From assembly GCF_040448675.1 (NCBI RefSeq), contig NZ_CP159289.1, forward strand, positions 3,696,001 through 3,760,000: a stretch of DNA of 64,000 nt, written 5' to 3'. The stretch is from Dyadobacter sp. 676 (GTDB lineage Bacteria > Bacteroidota > Bacteroidia > Cytophagales > Spirosomataceae). Shown piece by piece: positions 9,378-18,959 of this stretch (within the stretch, counting starts at the first letter, position 1; every line of letters starts with the position of its first letter). The position numbers and the translations under genes were made by a program. The notes below the pieces were generated by a model. That model was not told the DNA's origin. It saw only the letters and a list, made by a program, of their open reading frames with translations, and did not search any database.

Positions 9378-9836
9378 TTAAATTAAATCTTTCCCCAAGC
9401 AAACGCTCCGCGACTCTTCAGGGAATTCACCGAAATGCGGGATGTCCGAATAACCAAGCTTCCGGTACAATGCGATGGCCTCCGGCTGACTTTTGCCGGT
9501 TTCAAGAATCGCGGCCCGATAGCCGAGCCCGCGGGCCCATTGTTCGAGCTCCGAAACCATGATGGAAGCTATGCCCCTGCCCCGGAATCCGGGTTTTACG
9601 AACATTCGTTTCAGTTCGATGCTTTGCGGGTCGTATGGCTTGAAACACCCGCAGGCGATGGCGATACCGTCTTCATAGGCCAGGACGACCGTCGGCAGGC
9701 CGGTGATGCGGTTGTATTCTTCGTAATCTTCCTTGTTGGTGTTATAAATGCGGCAAAGCTCGTCGTCGAGCTCGGTGGTGAGGTTTTGAAAATCGGGATT
9801 GTCGCTGGTGGTGCGAATGAGTTGAAACATGTGCAA
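9378..9836 (-). CDS. GNAT-family N-acetyltransferase
   Basis: 152 residues with the acetyl-CoA-binding motif A (VKPGFRGRGIASIMV, residues about 85-99, R-G-x-G-I-A) and the later motif B region ALYRKLGY. It transfers an acetyl group from acetyl-CoA to an amine of unknown identity. The first two Met codons are two residues apart, so the start is uncertain by 6 bp. It is a single gene, converging with the UbiB operon. Confidence 0.85.
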   Translation of the reverse strand: MHMFQLIRTTSDNPDFQNLTTELDDELCRIYNTNKEDYEEYNRITGLPTVVLAYEDGIAIACGCFKPYDPQSIELKRMFVKPGFRGRGIASIMVSELEQWARGLGYRAAILETGKSQPEAIALYRKLGYSDIPHFGEFPEESRSVCLGKDLI

Positions 9837-10011
9837 TGGTTGATGATTTTTGCGAAGGTACGCTTTGTCCTTTGAAAATAGGAATCACCTTGTAGCGATA
9901 ACTAACGGACGGAACCATTTAATTTGCCGACATTGCCATTTCGGTTCGTTGTTGTAATCAGTGAACGTCGCAGCAGCTTGATCCCTGCCTATGTTCTTGT
10001 TTCACATCGGG

Positions 10012-10019
10012 TACCTTTG
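10012..10019 (+). promoter_or_regulatory. Bacteroidota -7 box before the MBL gene
   Basis: TACCTTTG matches the consensus TAnnTTTG and lies 24 nt before the ATG at 10044. A TTG occurs upstream but not at the usual spacing. Confidence 0.4.
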
Positions 10020-10043
10020 CACCTGGTAACCTTCCTTTGCTGT

Positions 10044-10994
10044 ATGAAGTATACTTATTGCCTGCTTGTTTTTATTTTGGGGTGCGTCGGGCACGGGTTC
10101 GCGCAAACGGGTTTCAAGGTCGTTCCCCTGGGCGTAAAAGGAGGTACAACTGACGGAAACCTTTCAGCATACATGCTCGCGCCGGCTGGCTCAGATGCCT
10201 ACGTGTGCCTGGATGCGGGAACCGTCAGCAACGGAATCGGAAGGGCTATTTCCGAGCGGGCATTCGATGTTGGCACCGAAACGGTTCTGAAGAACTACAT
10301 CAAGGGCTACCTTATTTCTCACCCGCATCTGGATCATATTTCCGGAATGATCATCAATTCGGTAGACGATACGGTGAAGCGGGTATATGCCATGGAGCAC
10401 TGCATCAACACAATGAAAGCACATTATTTCAATTGGCAAAGCTGGCCGAATCTCGCCAGCGAAGGAAATGCCCCCGCATTAAATAAATATCGCTATCAAC
10501 TATTGAAAGAAGGCGTTGAGACAGCTCTCACAGGTACCGAAATGTCCGTTCGTGCTTTCCCGCTCAGCCATTCTAAACCTTATTCGAGCACCGCTTTTCT
10601 GGTGAAATCCGGAGGAGCGTATGCGCTGTATTTCGGAGATACCGGCCCCGACGAAGTGGAGCAGACCGGGCACATGAAGCGTGTCTGGACGGCTGTGGCA
10701 CCGCTGGTGAAATCGGGCGAATTGAAGGGGATATTTCTGGAAGTTTCCTATCCCAATGCACAGCCCGACCGACATTTGTACGGGCACCTGACGCCGAAAT
10801 GGTTTATGAAGGAATTTGAAACGCTGGCGGAATTGGCGGGGAAAAAGCATTTGCGGAACCTGCAAGTAGTTGTTACGCACATTAAACCGACAGGCAATAA
10901 CGAAGAAACGATTCGGAGTGAGCTGAAAGCCGGAAATGCCCTCGGCTTGCGTCTCATCTTCCCTGAGCAAGGCGTAAAATTCGATCTGAAATAG
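10044..10994 (+). CDS. secreted MBL-fold protein, class II cAMP-phosphodiesterase-like
   Basis: 316 residues with a clear signal peptide (1-19, MKYTYCLLVFILG...FAQ). The metal motif is SHPHLDHISGM (HxHxDH). SHSKP, the metal-ligand motif YFGDTGPDE and the C-terminal FLEVSYPNAQPD ... LYGHLTP match class II cyclic-nucleotide phosphodiesterases (yeast PDE1, CpdP). It probably hydrolyses a cyclic nucleotide or related phosphodiester in the periplasm. The start at 10044 gives the signal peptide; an in-frame start at 9924 would precede the promoter box. Confidence 0.85.
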   Translation: MKYTYCLLVFILGCVGHGFAQTGFKVVPLGVKGGTTDGNLSAYMLAPAGSDAYVCLDAGTVSNGIGRAISERAFDVGTETVLKNYIKGYLISHPHLDHISGMIINSVDDTVKRVYAMEHCINTMKAHYFNWQSWPNLASEGNAPALNKYRYQLLKEGVETALTGTEMSVRAFPLSHSKPYSSTAFLVKSGGAYALYFGDTGPDEVEQTGHMKRVWTAVAPLVKSGELKGIFLEVSYPNAQPDRHLYGHLTPKWFMKEFETLAELAGKKHLRNLQVVVTHIKPTGNNEETIRSELKAGNALGLRLIFPEQGVKFDLK

Positions 10995-11001
10995 AAACAC
11001 A

Positions 11002-11025
11002 AAAGACGGGCACCGGCCCGTCTTT
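11002..11025. terminator. bidirectional hairpin terminator
   Basis: A perfect 10-bp inverted repeat (AAAGACGGGC / GCCCGTCTTT, 4-nt loop) lies between the converging MBL and DUF72 genes. It has A-rich and T-rich flanks, so it can serve both. Confidence 0.75.
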
Positions 11026-11026
11026 G

Positions 11027-11929
11027 CTATTTGAACAAAGTCACTTGCCCGCTTGCTACCCTGGGATCGTAGGGCACTTTCAGTTCCATACCCAATTCCT
11101 TGTTCATTTTCTGGATAAGGTAGGATGACAGCAATGGCGATGCTTCCTCATGGTTCTGGTGTACAAAGAAGAATATTTTCTGAATGCCTTCTTCGGTCCA
11201 TAGTTTGAGCCTTTCGAACCAGTCATCGAGGCGGGTGTAATCCGAATCGACGTTGGCGCCGTTGTAACGGATGAACGCCGTCGGTGTGGTGAGCCGCATA
11301 TGCAGCAGGTCGCGGCGGCCGGCCGAATCGGTTACGATATGCGTGATATTCTTCCTTTCCAGAAGGCTGTAAAGATCTTCGCTGTTGAACGAGCCGTCGT
11401 ACCAGCCCGTGTGGCGCAACTCCAACGCCAGAGGGAAGCCGGAAGGCCACTCTTCGAGGTAGGCCTTCAACACATCCCAATTTTTAGGGCCGAAATTATC
11501 GGGCATTTGCAGGAAAAGCATGCCGAGTTTGTCTTGCAAATGCGCAATACCGTCGAGGTAGATATCCGTCTGTTCCTTTGCGTCTTTCAGTCGTTTCCAG
11601 TGACTGATCCCCTGGTGGAGTTTGGGGAAAAATTTAAAACCCGCCGGCGTTTTGGTGTACCAGGTTTCGATCGTTTCGACGGGAAAGTTATTGTAAAAAG
11701 TTGCATTCAGTTCAATGCTGTTGAATTGCGTCGCATAATACGCCAATTCATCCTTTGTACCTTTTGGATAAAATCCTTTCAGGTCGGTCTTGTTCCATTT
11801 GGCGCAACCGATATAGACTTCCGGCTTTCCGGCTGTTTTGGTGGCATTCAGCAGCGCTTTGTTGGCGGGCGCATCGGCTGGCAAGGTGAAATCGATATCA
11901 TCGGGATTTTCAACTTTTCCGAATTTCAT
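11027..11929 (-). CDS. DUF72 domain protein
   Basis: 300 residues of the DUF72 family (TIM-barrel fold), with typical motifs YIGCAKWN near the N-terminus, LELRHTGWYDG in the middle and IRYNGAN later. The function of the family is unknown. The start at 11929 (MKFGKVENPDDIDF) is preferred over 11968, whose hydrophobic leader is atypical. The end lies next to the bidirectional terminator. Confidence 0.85.
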   Translation of the reverse strand: MKFGKVENPDDIDFTLPADAPANKALLNATKTAGKPEVYIGCAKWNKTDLKGFYPKGTKDELAYYATQFNSIELNATFYNNFPVETIETWYTKTPAGFKFFPKLHQGISHWKRLKDAKEQTDIYLDGIAHLQDKLGMLFLQMPDNFGPKNWDVLKAYLEEWPSGFPLALELRHTGWYDGSFNSEDLYSLLERKNITHIVTDSAGRRDLLHMRLTTPTAFIRYNGANVDSDYTRLDDWFERLKLWTEEGIQKIFFFVHQNHEEASPLLSSYLIQKMNKELGMELKVPYDPRVASGQVTLFK

Positions 11930-12004
11930 GACTGGCGGGATTAGAATGAACAAATATAAATCCGGCAAGCCGTCGCGACTTGCCAGGTTACCGAAAGGAG
12001 CGGA

Positions 12005-12520
12005 TTATCTTCCGAAATCGTCCTGAACACGCACGATGTCGTCTTCGTCCGAAGGATTGGAAGGATCGGTGTGCTGCCATATTTCCGCTACAAATCCCCA
12101 TTCGTTTACTCCAACCAGGCGGTGACGCTCCCCTTTTTTGAGGTTTACAACCGTACCGATCGGCAGTTGCCGCAATTCGGTTTCTTCGTCCGTATCGCTG
12201 ATTACGATGCCTGCGCTTCCGCCGATTACTTTCCAGATTTCGGCCCGGCGGTGGTGATACTGCCATGAAAGGCGTTTGTTGGGCGCTACCACGAGGATTT
12301 TAGGGCTCAGCTTTTCGTAACCGGCGAAGTCGGCCAATGACAAATGCGGGAAAAATGTGGAGATGAATTTGGGGGCCTGGCTTTCATCGAGCACAAAAAA
12401 ACCGCCCCACGGACGTGAGTGGTCTTTCGCGACAACGGTGAAACCTTGCTCATCTATAAACTGCTGTACTTTTGCAAAAACCTCACTTTTATCGGCATCA
12501 GCCGCAAACGATTGTATCAT
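12005..12520 (-). CDS. cupin protein, type II mannose-6-phosphate isomerase-like
   Basis: 171 residues. The C-terminal two thirds is a cupin: RPWGGFFVLDE, KRLSWQYHHRRAEIWKVIGG (metal-binding HH...E) and GERHRLVG (third His). This matches the isomerase domain of type II phosphomannose isomerase/GDP-mannose pyrophosphorylase proteins, here without the nucleotidyltransferase part. It might isomerise a sugar phosphate. It lies next to a mannose-glycan locus, but no direct link is shown. The start at 12520 is preferred over 12586. Confidence 0.75.
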   Translation of the reverse strand: MIQSFAADADKSEVFAKVQQFIDEQGFTVVAKDHSRPWGGFFVLDESQAPKFISTFFPHLSLADFAGYEKLSPKILVVAPNKRLSWQYHHRRAEIWKVIGGSAGIVISDTDEETELRQLPIGTVVNLKKGERHRLVGVNEWGFVAEIWQHTDPSNPSDEDDIVRVQDDFGR

Positions 12521-12572
12521 AACCGGGAATAATTTGTGAATCGGGTGAGTTTCAAAATTAGGATAAAAAACA

Positions 12573-12605
12573 AAAAGATGCCCCAAAATATTCAGGGCAC
12601 CTTTT
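12573..12605 (-). terminator. hairpin terminator of the first SusC/SusD operon
   Basis: Arms 12573-12583 and 12595-12605 pair with one mismatch. On the minus strand a T-run follows. It lies 23 bp after the SusD stop. Confidence 0.55.
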
Positions 12606-12627
12606 GAATTATATCTACTAATTTATA

Positions 12628-14226
12628 CTATTTGTCCCACCATACTTTGGTGGTGAAATCGTCGGGCAGGGTAGCGCCTGTCTGATAGTTCGGGTTGCCT
12701 GCCACTTCGCCAGTCGGATATTTGAGTCTTACCGGGATCGTTCCGTTGGTGACATTGCCGGGGTAGTTGGTTGGCGTCAGCTTGGGATAGCCGGTCCTGC
12801 GCCAATCGTTCCAAGCTTCCCACCAGTTGAAAAACTTGTTCACCCACATTTGTTCGCCGATCATTTCGAGTGCCGGCTTGGCGGTGCTGTAAGGGTAAGT
12901 GGTGAGATAAGTGGCTACCGCGGCATCCGAAACGGTCAGTGAGGCATCATACGGTGTGTACATTTGCATGGAAGCTTTCACACCGGCTTCGTAATGTGAT
13001 TTCGCCGTTCCGGTAATACCGCTTCCGATCTTCCGCTCGATGGCTTCGGCCAACAAGAGTTCCACCTCGCCGTAATTCATGATCATGTAGGGATCGGAAT
13101 CCTGTAACATCTTGACGTTGATGCGGGAGTAGGTTTTGGCGAGGTTCACAGCCGTGCCTTCCAGTTTGTCGAGCATGGCCTGATCGTAACCGTTAGGCAT
13201 GCCCTTCTGTTTCAATGGGTCGACGGTAATAGGCGTGAAACCTGTGGCTGTCCATTCGCCGATACCGCCGCTAAGGATCATCAGGCGGGGGTCGTCATCG
13301 GCGACACTGTTCGGATTCGTACCTTTAAGGAAATTAATTAAAGTGGCACTCATGTACGACGGTTGTCCTCCATCGCCGGGGTCAAATGCACGGGAAATAC
13401 CATTTTGGTTTACCCATTCGCTCGGTCCGTCAGCCATAGCCACCCAGACATTGTCTGCATTGCTCGTAAATACTCCCCCCGCGGCGGCCTTGGTTACATA
13501 AGTAGCTGCCTTCGCTGGGTCTACATTGGAAATACGCATGGCCAGGCGCAGCATGAGTGAGTAACCAAATTTCTTCCATCTGGCAATATTACCCTTATAA
13601 ATGAAGTCGGCTGCGGCGAAACCTTCATCCGGATTACTTGTGCTTAACGCCCCCGATGCCTCGTCGAGTTCTTTCAGCAGGTCGGCGTAAATCGCATCCT
13701 GAGTATCATATTTCGGGAAGAATATGCCTTCCGTCCCCTTGTTGGCCTCTGTATACGGGACATTACCGTAAAAGTCGGTGAGGCGCGCAAAGCTGAAAGC
13801 TCTTAAGATGCGGGCTGCGTTACGCATATTCACATATTTCCCTTCCGCAAAACCGCCCGGCCCCGATTGTTTCAGGATCTCCGCGATGTTTTTGAGCTGG
13901 TCGTTGTAAGTAAATTCAAACGGCGCGGCATTGGTTTCGGCGTTTACCGTATACTTATCGCCCGGTGCAATACCACCACCCGCATTGGCAAGCTGCTGGA
14001 TTGCATAGGCACACCAGCCGATGTTGGTACGCCAGTCGATGTAGCGGTTGTCGCCGGCTGAACCATTGGAAGCGATGCCCAACTCCACCGAAGTGAATAT
14101 GAAGTTGAGGTTCACCTGATTCAGGGCCTGCGGATTAATATTCAGGTCGTGCAGTTCTTTGGTGTCGCACGCCGCCGCGAGCAGGCCCGCCAATCCGTAT
14201 TTCAAATATTTGGTGAAATTTTTCAT
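12628..14226 (-). CDS. SusD/RagB-like outer-membrane lipoprotein (SusD-like_2)
   Basis: 532 residues. A signal sequence ends in a lipobox-like LLAAAC (Cys about 20), predicting a surface lipoprotein. The N-terminal NPQALNQVNLNFIFT and the helical body match the SusD-like_2 family. It forms the lid that captures glycan for the SusC channel. The gene follows the SusC gene by 10 bp on the same strand, as is usual. The glycan is probably a mannose-containing oligosaccharide because of the GH130 enzyme upstream; that is inference from context. Confidence 0.9.
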   Translation of the reverse strand: MKNFTKYLKYGLAGLLAAACDTKELHDLNINPQALNQVNLNFIFTSVELGIASNGSAGDNRYIDWRTNIGWCAYAIQQLANAGGGIAPGDKYTVNAETNAAPFEFTYNDQLKNIAEILKQSGPGGFAEGKYVNMRNAARILRAFSFARLTDFYGNVPYTEANKGTEGIFFPKYDTQDAIYADLLKELDEASGALSTSNPDEGFAAADFIYKGNIARWKKFGYSLMLRLAMRISNVDPAKAATYVTKAAAGGVFTSNADNVWVAMADGPSEWVNQNGISRAFDPGDGGQPSYMSATLINFLKGTNPNSVADDDPRLMILSGGIGEWTATGFTPITVDPLKQKGMPNGYDQAMLDKLEGTAVNLAKTYSRINVKMLQDSDPYMIMNYGEVELLLAEAIERKIGSGITGTAKSHYEAGVKASMQMYTPYDASLTVSDAAVATYLTTYPYSTAKPALEMIGEQMWVNKFFNWWEAWNDWRRTGYPKLTPTNYPGNVTNGTIPVRLKYPTGEVAGNPNYQTGATLPDDFTTKVWWDK

Positions 14227-14236
14227 GTCTCGATAA

Positions 14237-17200
14237 TTAGAATGTTGCTCTCAGATTGAAACCGTAACTGCGTGTGGATGGGAAACCGAAGTAGTCGAAA
14301 CCTTGCGAGTTCCCGTTGGAATAGGTCGATTCCGGGTCCACGTTATCGATGTTCTTGAACAGGATGGCCAGGTTACGCCCAACAAAAGAGATGCTAAGGT
14401 TTTGCAGCGGGGTTTTTTCGAGAAGCTTTTTCGGGAAAGTATAGCCGAGAGTCAACTGCCTCAGTTTGATAAAGGAGGCATCGTAAAGGAACATGGGCGT
14501 TACCGCGTCGGCTTCACCGCCAACAGAGTTCCAGTAGTCGAAGGCCTCACGGGGCGTCAGCGTTTTGGTAAATGGTTTGTATTCTGTTCCTTCCTGCGTT
14601 ACGCCGGTTACCGTCAGAGGGGCTTCTCCTTCGCGTCCTTGCAGCGATTTCTTGCTCAATCCCCATTGGGTAAGGCGCATGTTGGTCCCCGACAGAATGT
14701 CACCGCCCCATTTGAAGTCGACAAGGAAGGAGAGGTCGATGCCCTTGTAATTGAATGCGTTGGTCAACCCTCCGGTCAATTTGGCAACACCGTTACCGAT
14801 GATCTCATATCCTGCGGATCCCACCGGGCGGCCGTCGCTGTAAAATACGGGTTGCCCGTCCGGCGACAGTTTCTGAACGCGGCCGGTGATCATGCCATAG
14901 GGATGCCCTACGATATTCTTAATGAACGAGTTGCGAGTACGTGGCTCTTCCATTACCAACTCGGTCGAACCTTCGATCAGGGCTTTTACTTTGTTATTGT
15001 TTTTCGCGAGGTTCAATGTTACATCCCAATTCAAATTGCTGGTTTTGAGTGGAGTAGTGGTGAGAAGCAGTTCAATGCCTCTGTTTTGCATTTTGCCGAG
15101 GTTTACCGAAGTGGTGGCAAAGCCGCTTGCGCGCGAGATTGTAGCATCCAGGATATCGTCAGTCGTCTGCTGGTCATAGTAGGTGAAATCGACACCTAGC
15201 TTGTTATTGAACACACGGAAGTCGATACCGAATTCTGTCTCTGTTACGGTCAACGGTTTCAGCTTCCGGTTGGGGATGTTACCTCCATTACCCATCGCCT
15301 GTGAGAAAGATGCCATGGGAATGCCCAGGTGCGGGTTGCCGTTCAAAGAGTAGGTCAAATCGGTCGTGTAAGCCCCGTTTGTAGCATTGCCCACCTGTGC
15401 CCAGGAAGCTCTGATTTTTCCGTACGACAACCACGACGGCAGCCCCTTGAATGCGTCCGAGAAAACAAAGCTGACGCCGACCGACGGATAAAGCGTACTG
15501 TTAGTAGCCGGATTCAATACCGAAAACCAGTCGTTGCGCGCGGTAGCATTCAAGTAAAGGTAACCATCCCAGGAGAGCTCCATGGATCCAAACAGCGAAT
15601 TGATGCCGGTTTCCCAGTAATTATAATCCCATGATTTGCCCTTTACATTGTTGATCGCAGGGAAGAACTGGACATTGAAACCATTACCATAAATATTGAC
15701 GTAATCATATTTCCTTCTCATACGGTTTCCACCGGCAAATGCGTTGATGCCGATTTTGCCAAAGTCCTTATTGACGCCGATCGTATATTCCGCATTCAAC
15801 TCGGAGACATTCCATGTTCCCATGCTGCGTGCTCCGCCGCGCTGATAACCGGTACCTTCCGGTGTGAGGGCCTCGGCGCGGCGCGTATATTTATCGAGAC
15901 CGACGCGTCCCTGGATATAGAGCCAGTCTGTGAACTGGTATTTCAATGCGCCCGACGTGATGATCCGGTTCTTTTTGTCGGTTTTGATGAACTGATAAGA
16001 AACCCAGTAGGGATTTTGTCCCCAGTTGTTGTTGGCCTGCTGGAATTCTTCGCCCACCTGTTTACCAAATATACTGAGGCTGGTAGTATCGGTTCCCGCC
16101 GGAATTGCGCCGGGCTTGGCGGGATCGCCATAATAATCAAGGATGTTGTAGTTGCCGGGTGTCCTCCACACGGATTGGATTGCGTTGCCGGGGGAGTCGG
16201 ATACGTTCGGGCGATTTTTAGCCTTTTCTTCCGAATACAACACCTTGGCATCCAACGTAATACGTTTACCGAATTTGGCGTTGGTCGAAAGCGAGAGGTT
16301 GATCCGGTCGTAGCCCGAGTTGGGAACAATGGTGGTACTGTTCAGGTTGGTCACCGAAGCCCGGAAGTTTTGGGTCTCATTGCCTCCCGAGAGTGCCAGG
16401 TTGTTGGTAAATGCGTGCCCTGTTTTGTAGAATCGTGAAAAATTGTCGCCTTGATAGGCGTAAGGCCTCATTTTACCATCGAAGCCGATCACCTGACTGT
16501 TGTCGTATTTGGGTCCCCAGGAGTCATCGCCCCATTCGTAGGCTTGCTGTTGTGTGGTTGGCTTGGAGGCCACGCCGTTCACATAGGAACCGCTGCCGTA
16601 AGAATGTTGCAGATCGGACAGATCGTTCAGTTTCTCAACCACATAGTTGGAACCAAACTCGATGCCAATACCCTTTCTTCTCGAGCCGCGCTTGGTGGTT
16701 ACATTAATAACGCCATTCGACGCACGGGAGCCATATAAAGCCGCTGCATTAGCACCTTTCAATACTGTTACCGATTCAATATCGTCCGGGTTGATGCTCG
16801 ACAGACCGTCGCCTTCGTCGGAGCCGCCCCAGAGGCCGGCTTGGCCGAAGTTGTTATTATCCATCGGGATACCGTCGATCACGTACAACGGCTGGTTGTT
16901 GCCCTGAAGAGACTTGTTACCACGAATAATCACCCGGGAAGAGCCGGCAGGGCCCGATGCGATTTTGCTCACGTTAACCCCTGCTACGCGCCCGGCGAGC
17001 GCATTACCCAGGTTGGCCTCGCGCGCGGCGGTCATATTACTGCCGGCTACCTCCGTAATGGAGTAAGCGAGAGACCTTTTTTCACGGCTGATACCCAATG
17101 CCGTAACCACCACTTCGCTCAGCGCGGTGGCTTCGGCGGTCAACGAGATGTTGATAACGGTAGCGTTGCCTACTACCACCTCTTTTGTTACATAACCGAT

Positions 17201-17426
17201 ATAGCTAAATGTCAGGGTTTTACCTTTTTCGGCGGTAATGCTGTATTCGCCCTTATCATTAGTGGTGGTACCCCTGGTGGTACCCTTCACGACTACGTTT
17301 ACACCGGCAATGTCACCGCCGGTGGCGTCGCTTACTTTCCCGGATACCGTCATTTCCTGCGCATACCCCTTTGAGGGAGAGCACAGAGAACAGTATCAGC
17401 ATCTTAACTAGTAGATTTTTTTTCAT
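14237..17426 (-). CDS. SusC/RagA TonB-linked outer-membrane protein, frameshifted within the signal peptide
   Basis: About 1,060 residues: signal peptide, carboxypeptidase-D-like domain (VSGKVSDATGGDIAGVNVVVKG), plug with the SusC motif (RVIIRGNKSLQGNNQPLYVIDG) and a 22-strand barrel. The long open frame begins only at 17353, without a signal peptide. Reading from the ATG at 17426 gives MKKNLLVKMLILFSVLSLKG, which runs into another frame at a G4 run on the coding strand (C4 at 17366-17369). With three G the reading is continuous (...LKGYAQEMTVSGKV). I therefore place the start at 17426 with a one-base error or mutation. It pairs with the SusD gene downstream. Confidence 0.88.
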
Positions 17427-17715
17427 ACAGTCCGTACTTCTGATAGGTTAAACTGGATACTTAAATAGAGGCATTGAAAGCTAAAAATCAGGCCAAATAT
17501 ACCGTGGTTGACTCCATATCTACATAGTGCTTTTTTATCTAAAAATAACACATTTTTAACAGGTTTTTAATAGTATGTTAAAATTATTCCAATATAAAAA
17601 TGGATTATTCTATTGCTTTCGATAATTACAAATGTTGGCTACGGTCCTGTAATATAAATTCTAGTATTGGAAGGAAGGATGACCGGCAGACGACTACGGT
17701 ATGATATATACGTGT
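17427..17715. other. intergenic region upstream of SusC, AT-rich
   Basis: About 290 bp without a gene between GH130 and SusC. It is notably AT-rich and holds the SusC -7 box (17494-17501). No further structure is recognised. The gap suggests that SusC/SusD can be transcribed apart from the GH130/symporter genes upstream. Confidence 0.6.
17494..17501 (-). promoter_or_regulatory. Bacteroidota -7 box before SusC
   Basis: The coding-strand sequence TATATTTG fits TAnnTTTG, 67 nt before the proposed ATG at 17426. No clear -33 TTG is found, which would suit an activated promoter. Confidence 0.45.
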
Positions 17716-18933
17716 CTACCTGATTCGTCCTGGTAATGGGCTTTCCATAGTTGCCGCGGCTTCCATGAAAGAAAGGTTACGGTCGATAATGCCGGTAAGT
17801 GTTTTTCGGGAAGAAGCCGATGTAAATCCGTCGGGAGCGGTGTGGGTAATATAATCGAGAAGCCGTTCTATCGACGTTGTTGCCACATGCAGCCGGGTGT
17901 CGGAGGAGCCGTAGTAAATGAACACCGAACCGTCGTCGTCAAGTATCCAGCCGTTGGAGAATACGACGTTGGATACATCGCCAACCCGCTCACTTTCCCC
18001 CGGCGCCAGAAAATAGCCGGCCGGTTTGTAAATGACCTTGGAAGGGTCCCGAATGTCCGTCATGAAAAGATACAGCACATAACGCAGGCCGGCCGCGGTT
18101 TGTCGTACGCCGTGCGCGAGGTGAAGCCAGCCCAGGTGTGTCCTGATAGGCGCCGGGCCCTGACCATTTTTGGATTCATAAACGGTGTGATATTTTTTGG
18201 GGTCGACAATGACTTCGCTTGTTATCTGCGCATTTTCGATGTATGGCGCGAGTCCCAGCCCGATGCCGCCTCCCAGGCCCGTTTCGATAAATGAGTCCTG
18301 CGGGCGTGTATAAAATGCGTACTGGCCATTAATGTATTCGGGATGCAAAACGACATTTCGCTGTTGGGGCGATCGGGTTTTCAGATCCGGAAGCCTTTCC
18401 CAACGGCACATGTCCCGGGTACGTACGATGGCGCATTGCGCGATGGCCTGGGATTCGTTTCCGGCCGCAGCGGAGGGGTCTTTGCGTTCGGTGCAGAACA
18501 GTCCGTAAATCCAGCCGTCCTCGTGAGCCGTAAGGCGCATGTCGTAAATATTGACATCCGGCTCCGACGTTTCAGGTATTGCCATGGGGTACTTCCGGAA
18601 CTCGAACCGGTCGATGCCGCTGGTGCTTTCCGCAATGGCAAAAAACGACTTACGATCATAGCCTTCCACACGCGCGACGAGCAGGTATTTCTTTCCAAGC
18701 TTGATCGCGCCTGCATTGAAAACAGCATTGATTCCGAATCTCTTCATAAAGAACGGATTGCTTTCGGGATTCAGGTCGTATTCCCAGAACAGTGGCACGT
18801 GTGAAGCGGTAAGTACTGGAAATTTGTAACGGTCGCAGACGCCGTCGCCGGCGGCGAGCTTTTCGTTCGGAGTCCCGATAAGCCGCTGTTTCTCGCTTTT
18901 AATCAGCTGAAAACGCTCTTCGAAGATCGTCAT
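17716..18933 (-). CDS. glycoside hydrolase family 130: 4-O-beta-mannosyl-glucose phosphorylase-like
   Basis: 405 residues, full length for GH130. The catalytic region EPDVNIYDMRLT places Asp at residue 131, the position of the general acid in the Bacteroides mannosylglucose phosphorylase. Family hallmarks GLGPAP-type (NGQGPAPIRT), WLHLAHGV and ISDGYGSSD-type (FIYYGSSDTRLHVA) are present. There is no signal peptide, so it acts in the cytoplasm. It would split beta-1,4-mannosyl-glucose with phosphate to mannose-1-phosphate and glucose. It lies 26 bp after the symporter gene, so uptake and phosphorolysis are likely coupled. Another mannoside phosphorylase specificity within GH130 remains possible. 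Confidence 0.88.
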   Translation of the reverse strand: MTIFEERFQLIKSEKQRLIGTPNEKLAAGDGVCDRYKFPVLTASHVPLFWEYDLNPESNPFFMKRFGINAVFNAGAIKLGKKYLLVARVEGYDRKSFFAIAESTSGIDRFEFRKYPMAIPETSEPDVNIYDMRLTAHEDGWIYGLFCTERKDPSAAAGNESQAIAQCAIVRTRDMCRWERLPDLKTRSPQQRNVVLHPEYINGQYAFYTRPQDSFIETGLGGGIGLGLAPYIENAQITSEVIVDPKKYHTVYESKNGQGPAPIRTHLGWLHLAHGVRQTAAGLRYVLYLFMTDIRDPSKVIYKPAGYFLAPGESERVGDVSNVVFSNGWILDDDGSVFIYYGSSDTRLHVATTSIERLLDYITHTAPDGFTSASSRKTLTGIIDRNLSFMEAAATMESPLPGRIR

Positions 18934-18959
18934 TGCGTATTTGCAGGTTTGTTGAATGC

